Source: Thermoproteota archaeon (lineage in GTDB: Archaea > Korarchaeota > Korarchaeia > Korarchaeales > Korarchaeaceae). From it: a stretch of DNA of 64,000 bases. The stretch is taken from positions 62,001 through 126,000 of the forward strand of contig JALSOH010000004.1 of the NCBI GenBank assembly GCA_026986575.1, written 5' to 3'. The notes under the pieces were generated by a model. The model saw only the letters and a program-made list of their open reading frames with translations, had not been told where the DNA came from and did no database searches. The first letter of the stretch is position 1. Every line of letters starts with the position of its first letter. Positions 41,173 through 50,425 of the stretch are shown here, in pieces. A program made the translations under genes and the position numbers.

Positions 41173-44007
41173 TTGGGTGTGGAGTCTCTCTTCAGAAAAA
41201 TCGATGAAGTCAGATGGGAGCTTCCTAAAGGGTTTAAACCCGGAATGAGGGTTCCCGGGCTGGTCTTCGCCAGTGAGAAGCTGATGAGGCAGATAGAGAG
41301 GGGAGCTGTGGAGCAGCTGGCTAATGTAGCAACTCTCCCCGGCATTTACAAGTATTCGATAGCTATGCCAGACATACATGAGGGTTACGGGTTCCCCATA
41401 GGGGGGGTGGCCGCCTTCGACGCTTATGAAGGGGTAATAAGCCCCGGAGGCGTGGGCTTTGACATCAACTGCCTCTCCCCGGACTCGGAGATACTGACGG
41501 AGCATGGCTTCAGGATAAGGCTCTCGGACCTCCCCAAGAAGCCCCACGGCCTCAGGGTCTATGATGCCGAGGAGGGTCACAACGATTACTCGGACCTGCT
41601 CTTCGTGGCCGTGAGGGAGGCCGATGAGTTCGCGATCAGGCTGATCACTGAGTCGGGCCGCTCCCTCGAAGGCAGTGCAGATCACCCCATCCTGACCCCC
41701 GAAGGTTACAGGCAGATGGGGGAGCTGAGGGCCGGCGATTCCATCGTCGTGTACCCGTTCGAGGGCGTGGAGTACGAGGAGAGGAGCGGGGTGCTGCTCG
41801 ATGAGAGCGTCTTCGAGGATCATCAGGTGAGGAGGTACCTGAGGGAGAGGGGCCTGATCCCGCTGCGCTGGGAGGACCCGAGGATCGGTACGATAGCGAG
41901 GCTGCTTGGCTTCGCGATGGGGGACGGCCACCTCGGGGAGATGTCAGGGAGGCTTCACATCTCCTTCTACGGCCTGAAGGATACGCTGGAGGAGGTGTGG
42001 AGGGATCTGAAGAGGCTGGGAGTGAGCGCGAGCCTTTACACGAGGAGGGGCGATAACTCGGAGCTCAGGGTGGCCAGCAGGTCCTTCGCCCTGCTGATGG
42101 AGAGGCTCGGGATGCCCAAGGGTAAGAAATCGGAGGTCCCCTTCTCGGTCCCGGAGTGGATAAGGGAGGCGCCCCTCTGGGTGAAGAGGAACTTTCTGGC
42201 TGGCCTCTTCGGGGCTGACGGTAGCGCACCCATCTTCAAGAGGTACACGCCCCTCCCGATACACCTCACCCAGCACAAGAGGTCCGGGCTTGAGGACAGC
42301 CTCCTGGGCTACCTGAAGGACGTAGCGGACCTGCTCAGGGAGTTCGGTATATCGAGCCTCATATACAGGATAGAAACTGTAGAGGGAAGCGTCTCATACA
42401 GGCTCGTGATAGAGGGGGACGAGAACATAAGGAACTTCCTAGGAAGGGTGGGCTACGAGTACGATCCGAGGAAGAAGGAGAGGGGTCTCTGGGCCTATGC
42501 ATACCTCGTCAGAAAGGAAAGGGTGAAGGAGATCAGGCGTGAGGCGGCAGAGAGGGCCAGAGAGGTCCACAGGAGGACGGGAAGCCTGAAGAAAGCCTAC
42601 GAATCCGTGAAGGGTATGGTGAACAGGAGGTTCGTCGAGCGCTCCCTCTACTACCCGGCGGGAGACGCTAGGCCCCCGAAGGGGTTCCCGACCTTCGAGG
42701 AGTTCGTCGATGCCTATGGGCTGAGGGGTGGCATGGTCATTGAGAGGGTCAAGAGGGTCGAGAGGATGAGGCCCTCCTACAGGGAGTTCTACGATGTCGG
42801 TGTCGAGCACAGGGCCCACAACTTCGTGGCCAACGGGATGATCGTCCATAACTGTGGGGTCAGGCTGATAAGGACTGATCTGAGCGAGAATGAGGTCAGG
42901 CCAAAGCTGAGGCAGTTGGTAGACACACTATTCGCTAATGTCCCCTCGGGATTGGGCAGCAGGGGCAAGTTAAGGTTGACTCCCCAGCAGCTCGACGAGG
43001 TCATCCTGATGGGAGCACGATGGGCTGTGGAACACGGTTATGGGTGGGAGAAGGACTTGGAGCACGCTGAGGAAGGGGGGATGATGGAGGGAGCCGATCC
43101 CTCCGTGATAAGTAGGAGGGCCAAGGAGAGAGGTGCCCCTCAGCTGGGAACGTTGGGGAGCGGTAACCACTTCTTGGAGGTTCAGGTGGTCGACAAGATA
43201 TACGATCCGGAGGTGGCGAAGGTCATGGGCATAACCCACGAGGGGCAGATCACAGCCATGGTCCACACCGGAAGCAGGGGATTCGGGCATCAAGTGGCCG
43301 ACGATTACCTCAGACTCATGCTCTCCAATATCAGGAACTTGGACTTCAGGCTCCCTGATAAGCAGCTGATATGCGCTTATGCCAACACTGAACTGGCTCA
43401 GAGGTACTTCAAGGCCATGAGGGGAGCGGCGAATTATGCCTGGGCTAACAGGCAGATGATAACCAACTGGGTCAGGGAATCCTTCGAAAAAGTTTTCGGG
43501 AGGAGCGCTGAGGATATGGGCATGTGGCTAGTCTATGATGTTGCCCACAACATAGCAAAGCTGGAGGAGCATGACGTAGATGGGAAAAGGGTGAAGGTCT
43601 ACGTACACAGGAAAGGGGCTACCAGGTCCTTCCCGCCAGGTCATCCAGCGGTACCCAGCGACTACAGGGACATTGGCCAGCCGGTGCTCATTCCCGGATC
43701 TCAGGGAACGGCCTCCTATCTCATGGTGGGCACCCATCAGGCGATGAGCGAGTCCTTCGGGACCACCGCACACGGCGCTGGCAGGGTTATGAGCAGGGCA
43801 AGGGCTAAGAGGATATATAGGGGGACGCAGATAGTCCAGATGCTCGCTCAAAGGGGAATAATAGTCAAGCCAGCTTCCTTCGCAGTGGCTGCGGAGGAGG
43901 CACCGGGCGCGTACAAGGATGTGGATGAAGTAGTGAATGTCACCCATCGCGCCGGCATAGCCAAGCTCGTCGCGAGGCTCAGGCCCATAGGTGTCGTCAA
44001 AGGATAG
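41173..44007 (+). CDS. rtcB: RNA-splicing ligase RtcB, interrupted by an intein
   Basis: 944 residues: an RtcB extein of about 483 residues (normal length) and an intein of 461 residues. RtcB joins tRNA halves and broken RNAs with GTP and Mn. N-extein: PDIHEGYGFPIGGVAAFD and the metal-Cys sequence GVGFDIN|C. C-extein: CGVRLIRTDLSE, TLGSGNHFLEVQ, HTGSRGFGHQV and the guanylylation segment ending HGAGRVMSRARAKR. The intein sits exactly at the catalytic/metal-binding Cys, so no ligase forms until splicing. Start is TTG after GGGTGAGG. Archease, its cofactor, is at 19.2 kb. Confidence 0.96.
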   Translation: MGVESLFRKIDEVRWELPKGFKPGMRVPGLVFASEKLMRQIERGAVEQLANVATLPGIYKYSIAMPDIHEGYGFPIGGVAAFDAYEGVISPGGVGFDINCLSPDSEILTEHGFRIRLSDLPKKPHGLRVYDAEEGHNDYSDLLFVAVREADEFAIRLITESGRSLEGSADHPILTPEGYRQMGELRAGDSIVVYPFEGVEYEERSGVLLDESVFEDHQVRRYLRERGLIPLRWEDPRIGTIARLLGFAMGDGHLGEMSGRLHISFYGLKDTLEEVWRDLKRLGVSASLYTRRGDNSELRVASRSFALLMERLGMPKGKKSEVPFSVPEWIREAPLWVKRNFLAGLFGADGSAPIFKRYTPLPIHLTQHKRSGLEDSLLGYLKDVADLLREFGISSLIYRIETVEGSVSYRLVIEGDENIRNFLGRVGYEYDPRKKERGLWAYAYLVRKERVKEIRREAAERAREVHRRTGSLKKAYESVKGMVNRRFVERSLYYPAGDARPPKGFPTFEEFVDAYGLRGGMVIERVKRVERMRPSYREFYDVGVEHRAHNFVANGMIVHNCGVRLIRTDLSENEVRPKLRQLVDTLFANVPSGLGSRGKLRLTPQQLDEVILMGARWAVEHGYGWEKDLEHAEEGGMMEGADPSVISRRAKERGAPQLGTLGSGNHFLEVQVVDKIYDPEVAKVMGITHEGQITAMVHTGSRGFGHQVADDYLRLMLSNIRNLDFRLPDKQLICAYANTELAQRYFKAMRGAANYAWANRQMITNWVRESFEKVFGRSAEDMGMWLVYDVAHNIAKLEEHDVDGKRVKVYVHRKGATRSFPPGHPAVPSDYRDIGQPVLIPGSQGTASYLMVGTHQAMSESFGTTAHGAGRVMSRARAKRIYRGTQIVQMLAQRGIIVKPASFAVAAEEAPGAYKDVDEVVNVTHRAGIAKLVARLRPIGVVKG
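41470..42852 (+). mobile_element. Intein with LAGLIDADG homing endonuclease in RtcB
   Basis: 461 codons in frame. It begins with Cys (CLSPDSEILTEHGFRI, block A) and ends with NFVANGMIVHN before the extein Cys. Block B is SADHPILTPEGYRQM. Two LAGLIDADG-type motifs, ARLLGFAMGDGHLG and LAGLFGADGSAP, mark a homing endonuclease, and both keep the key acidic residue. The insertion site equals the one known from Pyrococcus and Methanocaldococcus RtcB inteins. By eye the codons look slightly more GC-rich than in the extein, suggesting a separate history. Confidence 0.95.
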
Positions 44008-44040
44008 ATCAATTTATTATACTCCCACCCTTTTCTCTCC

Positions 44041-44775
44041 TTGGTGTTGGATTTGAGCGGTAAAGCGTTTCTCCTAGTGGATCTCACGGTAAAGGACGCG
44101 AGGGAGGGTAAGATATACCAGACGACTGTGGAGGAGACAGCCAAGGAGTCTGGAATATACGACGAGAGGTCTGTGTACCTGCCAGTACTTGTGATACCTG
44201 GAGAGGCTGACCTCTTCCCCAAGGTGATGGAAGCACTGAAAGATCTTAACGAAGGTGAGAGTTTCGAGGTCAAATTAAGTCCTGAAGATGCATACGGCCC
44301 CTACGACAGGGGAAAGGTCAGGGTGTTCTCGGTAAAGAGGCTGGAGAGGGAGGGTATCCAGCCTCAGATCGGGGCGACTGTCTACGTGGACGGGCAGAGA
44401 GGGGTAATTCAGTCAATTACCGGTGGGAGGGTGACCATAGACTTCAACCATCCCTTGGCGGGCAGGGAACTGGTGGTGTCCGGGAAGGTGGTCAGGAAGA
44501 TAGAGAACGACTTGGAGAAGGTAAGGGCTATAGTGGCGGACTCCTTCGACGTGCCCTTAGAGGACATAAAAGTCGAGGAGGTGGAGGAGGGCGTGGTGAC
44601 CGTAGAGCTTCCTTCCAAGGCATACGTGCTGAGGGATGCCTACTCTAGGAAGATAAGGTCCCTCTCCCTGATAATGAGACATGTCAAAAGTGTTAAGAAG
44701 GTCCGCTTCCTAGAGGAGTTCGAAATCCCCAAGAAGGAGTCGGAGGCTGAAGGGTCTCAAACTCGAGAGTCCTGA
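44041..44775 (+). CDS. FKBP-type peptidyl-prolyl isomerase (archaeal long form)
   Basis: 244 residues. FKBP domain with an inserted chaperone flap, as in SlyD-like archaeal FKBPs. Seen are LVIPGEADLFPKVMEALKDL, EGESFEVKLSPEDAYGPYD and GRVTIDFNHPLAGRELV. The C-terminal about 85 residues are the archaeal extension. It assists protein folding in the cytosol. TATA-like TTTATTATAC (about 44013-44022) lies about 25 nt before the TTG/GTG starts (44041 or 44044), so the mRNA may be leaderless. Confidence 0.93.
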   Translation: MVLDLSGKAFLLVDLTVKDAREGKIYQTTVEETAKESGIYDERSVYLPVLVIPGEADLFPKVMEALKDLNEGESFEVKLSPEDAYGPYDRGKVRVFSVKRLEREGIQPQIGATVYVDGQRGVIQSITGGRVTIDFNHPLAGRELVVSGKVVRKIENDLEKVRAIVADSFDVPLEDIKVEEVEEGVVTVELPSKAYVLRDAYSRKIRSLSLIMRHVKSVKKVRFLEEFEIPKKESEAEGSQTRES

Positions 44776-44788
44776 TTGGAGGTTGAGA

Positions 44789-45232
44789 TCACCTGACCTC
44801 AACCTCGTATATCTTGAAGCCAGCCACCTTTGAGCAACCGGATAGGGGGCCAACCTCTCTCACGATCTTTATTTTGTCTCCGGGCACGATCCCCTCCGGG
44901 TTGCAGTACGGATAATTCTTGCATGAGATATCCTCACACTCCATCCCTTTATACTGCATCGTGACGCCCTCTATGAGGCCAGAAGGTAGAGCGACGAGAA
45001 TATGGGCCTTCCTCAGGGTAGCCAGCACAACTTCACCGTGTAGCGGGCAGGAGAACCTCTTCTTCCTGTTAACCTCCACGACCTCGTATATCCTGCCCAT
45101 CTCCAATCCATCAACGCACGCTGACCTCAGCTTGCAGGTCTTACACGATTCTGATATCCCCTCGAAGGTGAATTTGAACCCTCTTTTAGCTAGAGAGGAC
45201 GGTACCAAGCCCACTCTTTCCCCATCAGTCAT
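44789..45232 (-). CDS. UPF0179 family protein
   Basis: 147 residues, archaeal only. Cysteine clusters are CKTCKLRSAC, a middle CPLHG, and CEDISCKNYPYCNPEG, suggesting a zinc or iron-sulfur site. The family has no established function. Convergent with the FKBP gene, divergent from psmB. Confidence 0.88.
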   Translation of the reverse strand: MTDGERVGLVPSSLAKRGFKFTFEGISESCKTCKLRSACVDGLEMGRIYEVVEVNRKKRFSCPLHGEVVLATLRKAHILVALPSGLIEGVTMQYKGMECEDISCKNYPYCNPEGIVPGDKIKIVREVGPLSGCSKVAGFKIYEVEVR

Positions 45233-45326
45233 TTAAGTGCACCGATGCTGATTCAGCGGAATCCTTTTAATTCGATTGCCCCCAGTGAAAGGGGATAGCT
45301 ACTTAGCCTCACCTAAAGGTGGTTCT

Positions 45327-46004
45327 ATGTTCCATGATGTTAGGACTGGAGGGGCACATGCTGATGTCCCCGAGCAGCTAGAGAAGCTGCTGAAGGGAAC
45401 TACGACCGTTGGCGTCAAGTTCAGGGATGGGGTGATAATAGCCTCGGATAAGAGGGCTACGAGTGGTACCTTCGTCGCCAGCAAGAGCGCCGTCAAGACC
45501 ATACAGTTGACTGACTACGCGGTCGCTACCATTTCAGGGCTGGTCGCTGACGGGCAGTACCTAGTCAATCACGTAAAGGCCATGGCTGAACTCTATCAGT
45601 TGGATATGGAGAGGCCGCTGAACTTGAAGGGCATGGCGAAGCTCCTATCTGTGATGTTGAGGAATTACAGACCGTATTTCCTAATGGCCCACTTAATAGT
45701 GGGGGGCATAGACAGGGAGGGCCCGCATCTATTCAATGTGGACTTCTTCGGGACTTTGACCGAGGAGGATTATCTAGCCACGGGTTCTGGATCTCCCGTC
45801 GCCATTTCAGTCATTGAGGAGGGGTACTCTCCGGATATGGATAAGGAGCGCGCACTAAAGCTCGTCATCTCTGGAATGATAGCTGCTCTCTCTAGGGACT
45901 CGGCTACCGGGGATGGAATTGACGTAGTAGTCATAGACAGAGGTGGCGTGAGGTTCCTCTCTAGGGAGGAGATCACTGAGTTGTGGAAGGAGCTTTCGGG
46001 ATGA
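45327..46004 (+). CDS. psmB: Proteasome beta subunit
   Basis: 225 residues with a 24-residue propeptide. Catalytic Thr25 follows the cut site in LLKGTTTVGVKFRDGVIIAS, and DKRATSG carries the conserved Asp and Lys. LLATGSG-type and SRDSATGDGIDVVVID segments complete the active site. The start is the ATG at 45327 with GGTGG before it. The frame to 45276 would start before the expected transcript start (TATA-like CTTTTAATT at about 45262-45270). Alpha subunit and regulators are not in the window. Confidence 0.95.
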   Translation: MFHDVRTGGAHADVPEQLEKLLKGTTTVGVKFRDGVIIASDKRATSGTFVASKSAVKTIQLTDYAVATISGLVADGQYLVNHVKAMAELYQLDMERPLNLKGMAKLLSVMLRNYRPYFLMAHLIVGGIDREGPHLFNVDFFGTLTEEDYLATGSGSPVAISVIEEGYSPDMDKERALKLVISGMIAALSRDSATGDGIDVVVIDRGGVRFLSREEITELWKELSG

Positions 46005-46014
46005 GGGTGTCTGA

Positions 46015-47910
46015 TTGCAGCCCGTAGAGCAGCTGAAAAGGAGGGTGAGGGAATACCTCTCCCAGTACGCAAAGATAACCAAGGTCGATTTGGAGGGACC
46101 TTTCGTCGTCGTTTACGCGGAGGATCCTAGGGAGATATTGGATATACCTGACGCCATCACTAACGCCGCGAAGACCCTGAAGAAGAAGATCATAGTGCTG
46201 GCATCGAAACCCTTAAAGGACGAGAATGCCACCATAGAGTTCATAAGGAAGCTAGTTCCTCAGAAAGCTGAGATAATTGATATAAAATTTGTTCAGGAGA
46301 CGAACGAGGTGTACATAATTGCTAAGCGGACGGGTTACGTCGTAGGGAAGGGCGGTTCTAACATACTGGAGATCCTGAAGGAGACTGGATGGAGACCCAT
46401 CATAATAAGGGCTCCCACAATAAAATCGGCCTTCTTGGAGACTTTCTACAACATCTTGATCTCAGGATCTGTTGAGAGGAAGAGAATCCTCAAAAGGCTC
46501 TCCTCTAGGATATATAGGCCCCCAGTGGGAGCTGATAGGGGCCTGTTCATTACATTTTTGGGGGCGGCTAGGGAGGTGGGCAGAAGCGCCATCCTAGTTC
46601 ACACGGATGAGAGCACCGTGCTCCTAGATAGTGGGATAAGTGTGGGTGGTAGAAATCCCTTCCCGAGATTCGACCTTCCCATATTCAGGCTGGAGGAACT
46701 CGATGCCGTGGTGGTGACCCACGCTCACCTCGATCATTCCGGAGCCCTGCCCCTCCTGTTCAAGTATGGATACAGGGGTCCAGTTTATCTGACGAAACCG
46801 ACCAGAGACCTGATAATGCTCCTGCTCTATGATTACCTGAACCTCTCCCAGAAGATGGGGATAACACCCTTCTTCTCGTGGAGGGATGTTGTGAACCTGA
46901 TGAACCACATGATTACCTTGGATTACGGGGAGACTGTCGACATATCCCCTGACATAAAACTCACCCTCTACAATGCTGGGCACATACTGGGTTCGAGCTT
47001 GGCCCACCTCAACATAGAGAGCTCCAAGCATAACATCCTCTACACCGGAGATTTCAGATACAGGGACACCAAGCTATTGGATAAGGCTATGAGGAGGTTC
47101 CCGAGGGTGGAAACCCTCATAATGGAGTGCACATACTGTGGGGAGAGGGATGTGCTGCCCAGCCTCAGGGAGGCCGAGGAAGCACTCTTTTCCATAATAA
47201 GGGAGACGGCTGAGAGAGGAGGGAAGGTTCTCATTCCCGCCTTGGCTGTGGGGAGGGCCCAGGAAATAATGCTCTCCTTAGTAGATGGGTTCCGCAGGGA
47301 TGTACTCCCAGACATACCGGTTTACCTAGATGGTATGATCTATGACTCGACAGCGATCCATTCAGCCTATCCGGACTATCTCTCATCCTACGTCAGGAAC
47401 AGGGTCTTCAAGGAGGACAGGGATCCCTTCACCGATCCCCATTTCAACTTCATCGGTGGGCCCGATGAGAGGCCCGATGTGACCACTGGCGGGCCTGCTG
47501 TGATTATAGCTCCGTCGGGAATGCTCACCGGAGGTCCCAGTGTCGAGTATCTGAGGCTCATGGCACCGAATGAGGATAACTCCATAGTGCTGGTGAGCTA
47601 TCAGGCCGAGGGAACCTTGGGTAGGAGGATAAGGGACGGAGCTAGGGAGATCAGGGTGCCCAACGAGGAAGGTGAGATAGTCACGGTCGAGGTGAGGGCC
47701 AAGGTTCATGTCGTCGAGGGGTTCTCGGCTCATGCCGACAAGGTACAGCTCCTTACCTACCTGAATACAGTTGAGCCTAGACCGCACAGGGTCTTCCTAG
47801 TGCACGGAGAGGAGAGCAAAATAAGATCGTTCATCCCTCTAGCCCACAAGAGTATAGGCGGGATGAGGTTCTCCGCCCCCCACATAGGAGAGACGTTCAA
47901 ACTGGCTTGA
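46015..47910 (+). CDS. aCPSF1/FttA, beta-CASP ribonuclease and termination factor
   Basis: 631 residues. N-terminal KH pair (about 1-150), then metallo-beta-lactamase (HAHLDHSGALPLL is the HxHxDH motif; ILYTGDFRY) and the beta-CASP domain with GGKVLIPALAVGRAQE and VEGFSAHADKVQLL. The archaeal protein cuts nascent RNA at U-rich 3' ends and terminates transcription (FttA). Length and order are those of the family. The TTG start follows GGGTGTC, 10 nt after psmB. Confidence 0.95.
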   Translation: MQPVEQLKRRVREYLSQYAKITKVDLEGPFVVVYAEDPREILDIPDAITNAAKTLKKKIIVLASKPLKDENATIEFIRKLVPQKAEIIDIKFVQETNEVYIIAKRTGYVVGKGGSNILEILKETGWRPIIIRAPTIKSAFLETFYNILISGSVERKRILKRLSSRIYRPPVGADRGLFITFLGAAREVGRSAILVHTDESTVLLDSGISVGGRNPFPRFDLPIFRLEELDAVVVTHAHLDHSGALPLLFKYGYRGPVYLTKPTRDLIMLLLYDYLNLSQKMGITPFFSWRDVVNLMNHMITLDYGETVDISPDIKLTLYNAGHILGSSLAHLNIESSKHNILYTGDFRYRDTKLLDKAMRRFPRVETLIMECTYCGERDVLPSLREAEEALFSIIRETAERGGKVLIPALAVGRAQEIMLSLVDGFRRDVLPDIPVYLDGMIYDSTAIHSAYPDYLSSYVRNRVFKEDRDPFTDPHFNFIGGPDERPDVTTGGPAVIIAPSGMLTGGPSVEYLRLMAPNEDNSIVLVSYQAEGTLGRRIRDGAREIRVPNEEGEIVTVEVRAKVHVVEGFSAHADKVQLLTYLNTVEPRPHRVFLVHGEESKIRSFIPLAHKSIGGMRFSAPHIGETFKLA

Positions 47911-47931
47911 GCAACGCCTAAAAAGATGGAG

Positions 47932-48336
47932 TCACTCGGGACTGCGCCATATCTCCACGAACCTAGGGACTATCAGTATGGGAGGATAGCCCCTATCCCT
48001 TATCAGCACCAAGTCCCCACCCATCTCAAGAACCCTTTCCTTCAGCCTCTGTATGATGAACCTCAGCTTCTCCTCACCCTCAGCAGCCAAGTCATCGTAT
48101 CTCAGAAGAATTATATTGCCCTCGCTTATCTCATTGAGAACCTGCTCTACGTCCTCAGCGTTTCTCAGGCTCATAGGCTTTACAGTTATCGCCTTCTCAG
48201 CTAGAACTTTGGCCTTCGCCGGTTCTACCTCATAATCTAGATCTTCGTACTCGATCTCCTCCTCATATCCCTCTTCAGGGTACTCTTCCTCGTACTCCTC
48301 CTCTCCCCTTCCGAAGAGCTTTCTGAAGAAACCCAA
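47932..48336 (-). CDS. sepF: Cell division protein SepF
   Basis: 134 residues from the TTG at 48336 (GGGGG upstream; GFFRKLFGRG is the amphipathic membrane-binding N-terminus). An acidic linker EEEYEEEYPEEGYEEE follows. The SepF core is TVKPMSLRNAEDVEQVLNEI, NIILLRYDDLA and RDRGYPPILIVPRF. Archaeal SepF anchors FtsZ to the membrane; FtsZ is encoded at 57.7 kb. A TATA-like TTTAAATAT at 48380-48388 (minus strand) is upstream. Confidence 0.88.
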   Translation of the reverse strand: MGFFRKLFGRGEEEYEEEYPEEGYEEEIEYEDLDYEVEPAKAKVLAEKAITVKPMSLRNAEDVEQVLNEISEGNIILLRYDDLAAEGEEKLRFIIQRLKERVLEMGGDLVLIRDRGYPPILIVPRFVEIWRSPE

Positions 48337-48431
48337 AGTACAACCCCCACGAACTTGCTTCGATAATCCCACCTCAACACATATTTAAAGACTACTCGAC
48401 TGGGGGCATGAAAAGAGGATTTTCCTTTCCC

Positions 48432-48540
48432 CGATCGCTTTATATGGGGATAGGAGGGAATTTTCAACGGTGGTCCATTTACAGGGAGCTAATAGTACTG
48501 GCAAGTCCCGCGGATCCGATCTCGAATATCGCATCCAAAA
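48432..48540 (+). ncRNA. Candidate small RNA between sepF and lsm
   Basis: A promoter-like GCTTTATATGGGG (about 48435-48447) lies in a 258-bp gene-free stretch. It is separate from the LSm box TATTTAAAAGG at 48541-48551. Downstream, GGAT(C)CGAT (48512-48520) pairs with ATCG(C)ATCC (48528-48536) in an 8-bp stem with one mismatch and a 7-nt loop. A GGGA/TCCC pair precedes it. No open frame. It could be a small RNA or part of a long leader. Confidence 0.3.
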
Positions 48541-48594
48541 CCTATTTAAAAGGGAAATGCCCCCTTATTCAATGAACCAACGAGGGGAACTGAC

Positions 48595-48843
48595 ATGTCC
48601 AGCGCCATGAGATACCTCTCCAAGAGCGTTAACACAAACATCTTGGTATCCTTGAAGAATGGCATATTCGTTAGGGGGATATTGAGGGCCTACGACAACC
48701 ATCTCAACCTCATCTTGGATAACGCTGAGGAGATATATACCACCCCCGATGGGGAGACTAAGCAAAACAGCATAGGTAAGAGGGTTTTAATAAGGGGAGA
48801 CAACGTGATCGCCATATCCACACCGAAGATAGAGATGGAGTGA
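48595..48843 (+). CDS. LSm (archaeal Sm-like) RNA-binding protein
   Basis: 82 residues. Sm1 motif [28 protein letters not shown] and Sm2 motif [18 protein letters not shown]. Forms heptamers that bind U-rich RNA. ATG follows GGGGAACTGAC; TATA-like TATTTAAAAGG about 45 nt upstream. eL37 follows, the usual archaeal pair. Confidence 0.95.
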   Translation: MSSAMRYLSKSVNTNILVSLKNGIFVRGILRAYDNHLNLILDNAEEIYTTPDGETKQNSIGKRVLIRGDNVIAISTPKIEME

Positions 48844-48856
48844 GGGGGGTACTGTT

Positions 48857-49048
48857 ATGGTGAAGGGAACACCGTCAATGGGTAGAAGGGGCAGGGGCAA
48901 GACCCACATCAGGTGCAGGAGGTGCGGACGGCACTCGTACAATGTAAGAAAGGGTTACTGTGCAGCGTGTGGTTTTGGAAGGAGTAAGAGGATGAGAAGG
49001 TACGAGTGGGCCAACAAGGTGAGGTGGAAGGGCTTAAGGGTTGTATAA
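48857..49048 (+). CDS. rpl37e: 50S ribosomal protein eL37
   Basis: 63 residues. Zinc protein of the large subunit with [22 protein letters not shown] and the basic tail [18 protein letters not shown]. It is co-transcribed with LSm. Confidence 0.95.
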   Translation: MVKGTPSMGRRGRGKTHIRCRRCGRHSYNVRKGYCAACGFGRSKRMRRYEWANKVRWKGLRVV

Positions 49049-49144
49049 CCCTCAATGACTGTTCAATCGGTTCACCCCTCTCTTGAGGGAGCGCCTCACG
49101 CGCAGAGAAAAGGTTAAAATTCCCATGCCATCCATGATGGTTCG

Positions 49145-49220
49145 GGGCCGGTGGCGCAGCTGGTAGCGCGCCCGCTTGGCATGCGGGAGGTCGGGGGTTC
49201 GAGTCCCCCCCGGTCCACCA
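49145..49220 (+). tRNA. tRNA-Ala (anticodon GGC), CCA encoded
   Basis: The acceptor GGGCCGG pairs with CCGGTCC with the G3-U70 pair. The anticodon loop TTGGCAT gives GGC. The discriminator is A at 49217 and CCA is encoded at 49218-49220. Close in sequence to the tRNA-Ala(CGC) at 36.2 kb. Confidence 0.95.
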
Positions 49221-49227
49221 TTTAACT

Positions 49228-49299
49228 GCCGGGGTAGCTCAGGGGGAGAGCGTCCGGCTGAAGACCGGAAGGTCGAGGGTTCAAATCCCTCCCCCGGCA
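49228..49299 (+). tRNA. tRNA-Phe (anticodon GAA)
   Basis: The acceptor GCCGGGG pairs with CCCCGGC and the discriminator is A. The anticodon loop CTGAAGA gives GAA. It lies 7 nt after tRNA-Ala, probably on the same transcript. No CCA encoded. Confidence 0.95.
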
Positions 49300-49317
49300 C
49301 TCCTTAGGGATGGTAGT

Positions 49318-50049
49318 ATGAGAAGAAATCGCGTCTCCGATTATCTCCTTAGTTCGCTGAAGAGCTACTTCGGCAGTGAAGTTGGGGAGAGACTAGCTGA
49401 TCTACTCTCCAAGACGGGAATCACCTGCTTCGATGATCTGGCCGGAGATGTTCCCGAGGAGATATTGGAGCTTGCGGAGGTAGATAGGGCTTCTTTCATG
49501 GGATTTCTCGACGAGTACGGACCTCAGGCTATTATCAAATTGAAGAGTGAATTATCTGACCTGAGCTCTAAGATCAGCGATTTGGAATCTCAGCTCAAGT
49601 GGGCTCGGGAGAGGATATTGAGCGATGTGGGCACTAGGACTTCAAGGAGGGCTAACCTGAGGAGGGAGATAGAGGCGGCGATGGGCATATTGGACACACT
49701 AGCTGGATCTGTCAGATTATGCTGTGAGCCTCATAGCTCGATAGGGGAAGAGAGGGCAAGGAACTACGCCGAGGTGCTTGATGGGGTAATTCAAAGGTTG
49801 CGTAATATTTCGACTGATCTAGGAGAGCTGGAACCTATTCTAAGGGGCTTGGAGAACATAAAGTCGTTAATGGAGCAGCGACCAGTAGCTGATGATCTAT
49901 ACCACTTAATCTCTTACTCAGTGTCCTCCCTGTCGGATCTGATGAGACTTGTCGCGGAAGACAATTCGGAAAGTAAGGTGCTGTTATGGGAGAATATCCT
50001 CCTCAAGAGCGAATTAATCTCGGCGCTGTGCAGAAAAAGGGACCGTTAG
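49318..50049 (+). CDS. Unrecognised coiled-coil protein
   Basis: 243 residues, soluble. The first about 80 residues are compact and helical (SDYLLSSLKSYFGSEVGERL, ILELAEVDRASFMGF), perhaps a helix-hairpin-like module. About residues 75-125 form a coiled coil (LKSELSDLSSKISDLESQLK). The rest is helical, with two adjacent Cys (RLCCEPH). I do not recognise the family. It begins 18 nt after tRNA-Phe and overlaps the convergent UPF0147 gene by 4 nt. Confidence 0.6.
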   Translation: MRRNRVSDYLLSSLKSYFGSEVGERLADLLSKTGITCFDDLAGDVPEEILELAEVDRASFMGFLDEYGPQAIIKLKSELSDLSSKISDLESQLKWARERILSDVGTRTSRRANLRREIEAAMGILDTLAGSVRLCCEPHSSIGEERARNYAEVLDGVIQRLRNISTDLGELEPILRGLENIKSLMEQRPVADDLYHLISYSVSSLSDLMRLVAEDNSESKVLLWENILLKSELISALCRKRDR

Positions 50050-50330
50050 TCCCTTATCCTCTCCAAGAGGCCGATTATTAGGAGGATCTCGGACCTAGTC
50101 GGGAAGGGCATGTTAATATCATTTACTATCTCATTCAGGATAGAAATGGCCTTATTGGCCCTTACCCCGTAGCTAAAGTTCTCATCTCTGAGAGCCTCGA
50201 TTGCTTCGGTCGTAGCCCTCCTTATATTCCTTGGGACGCTTCTATCCTGAGAAATCTTATCAAGCCTTTGTATGGCCTCTGATAGGAACTGCTCATACTC
50301 CTTAATCTTCTGGGACTTCTTGGTGGCCAT
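50046..50330 (-). CDS. UPF0147 family protein
   Basis: 94 residues from the ATG at 50330 (GGAGGTGATTGTT before it). Helical archaeal protein: EAIQRLDKISQDRSVPRNIR, ATTEAIEALRDENFSYGVRA and ILNEIVNDINMPFPTRSEI match the family. Function unknown. Confidence 0.9.
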   Translation of the reverse strand: MATKKSQKIKEYEQFLSEAIQRLDKISQDRSVPRNIRRATTEAIEALRDENFSYGVRANKAISILNEIVNDINMPFPTRSEILLIIGLLERIRD

Positions 50331-50425
50331 AACAATCACCTCCGAATCAAGCAGACTCCTGTAGGATCGCACCTCATCGACTTAAAAAATTATTACCTAA
50401 GCGATTAAGCTAAGGGGATCACTCG

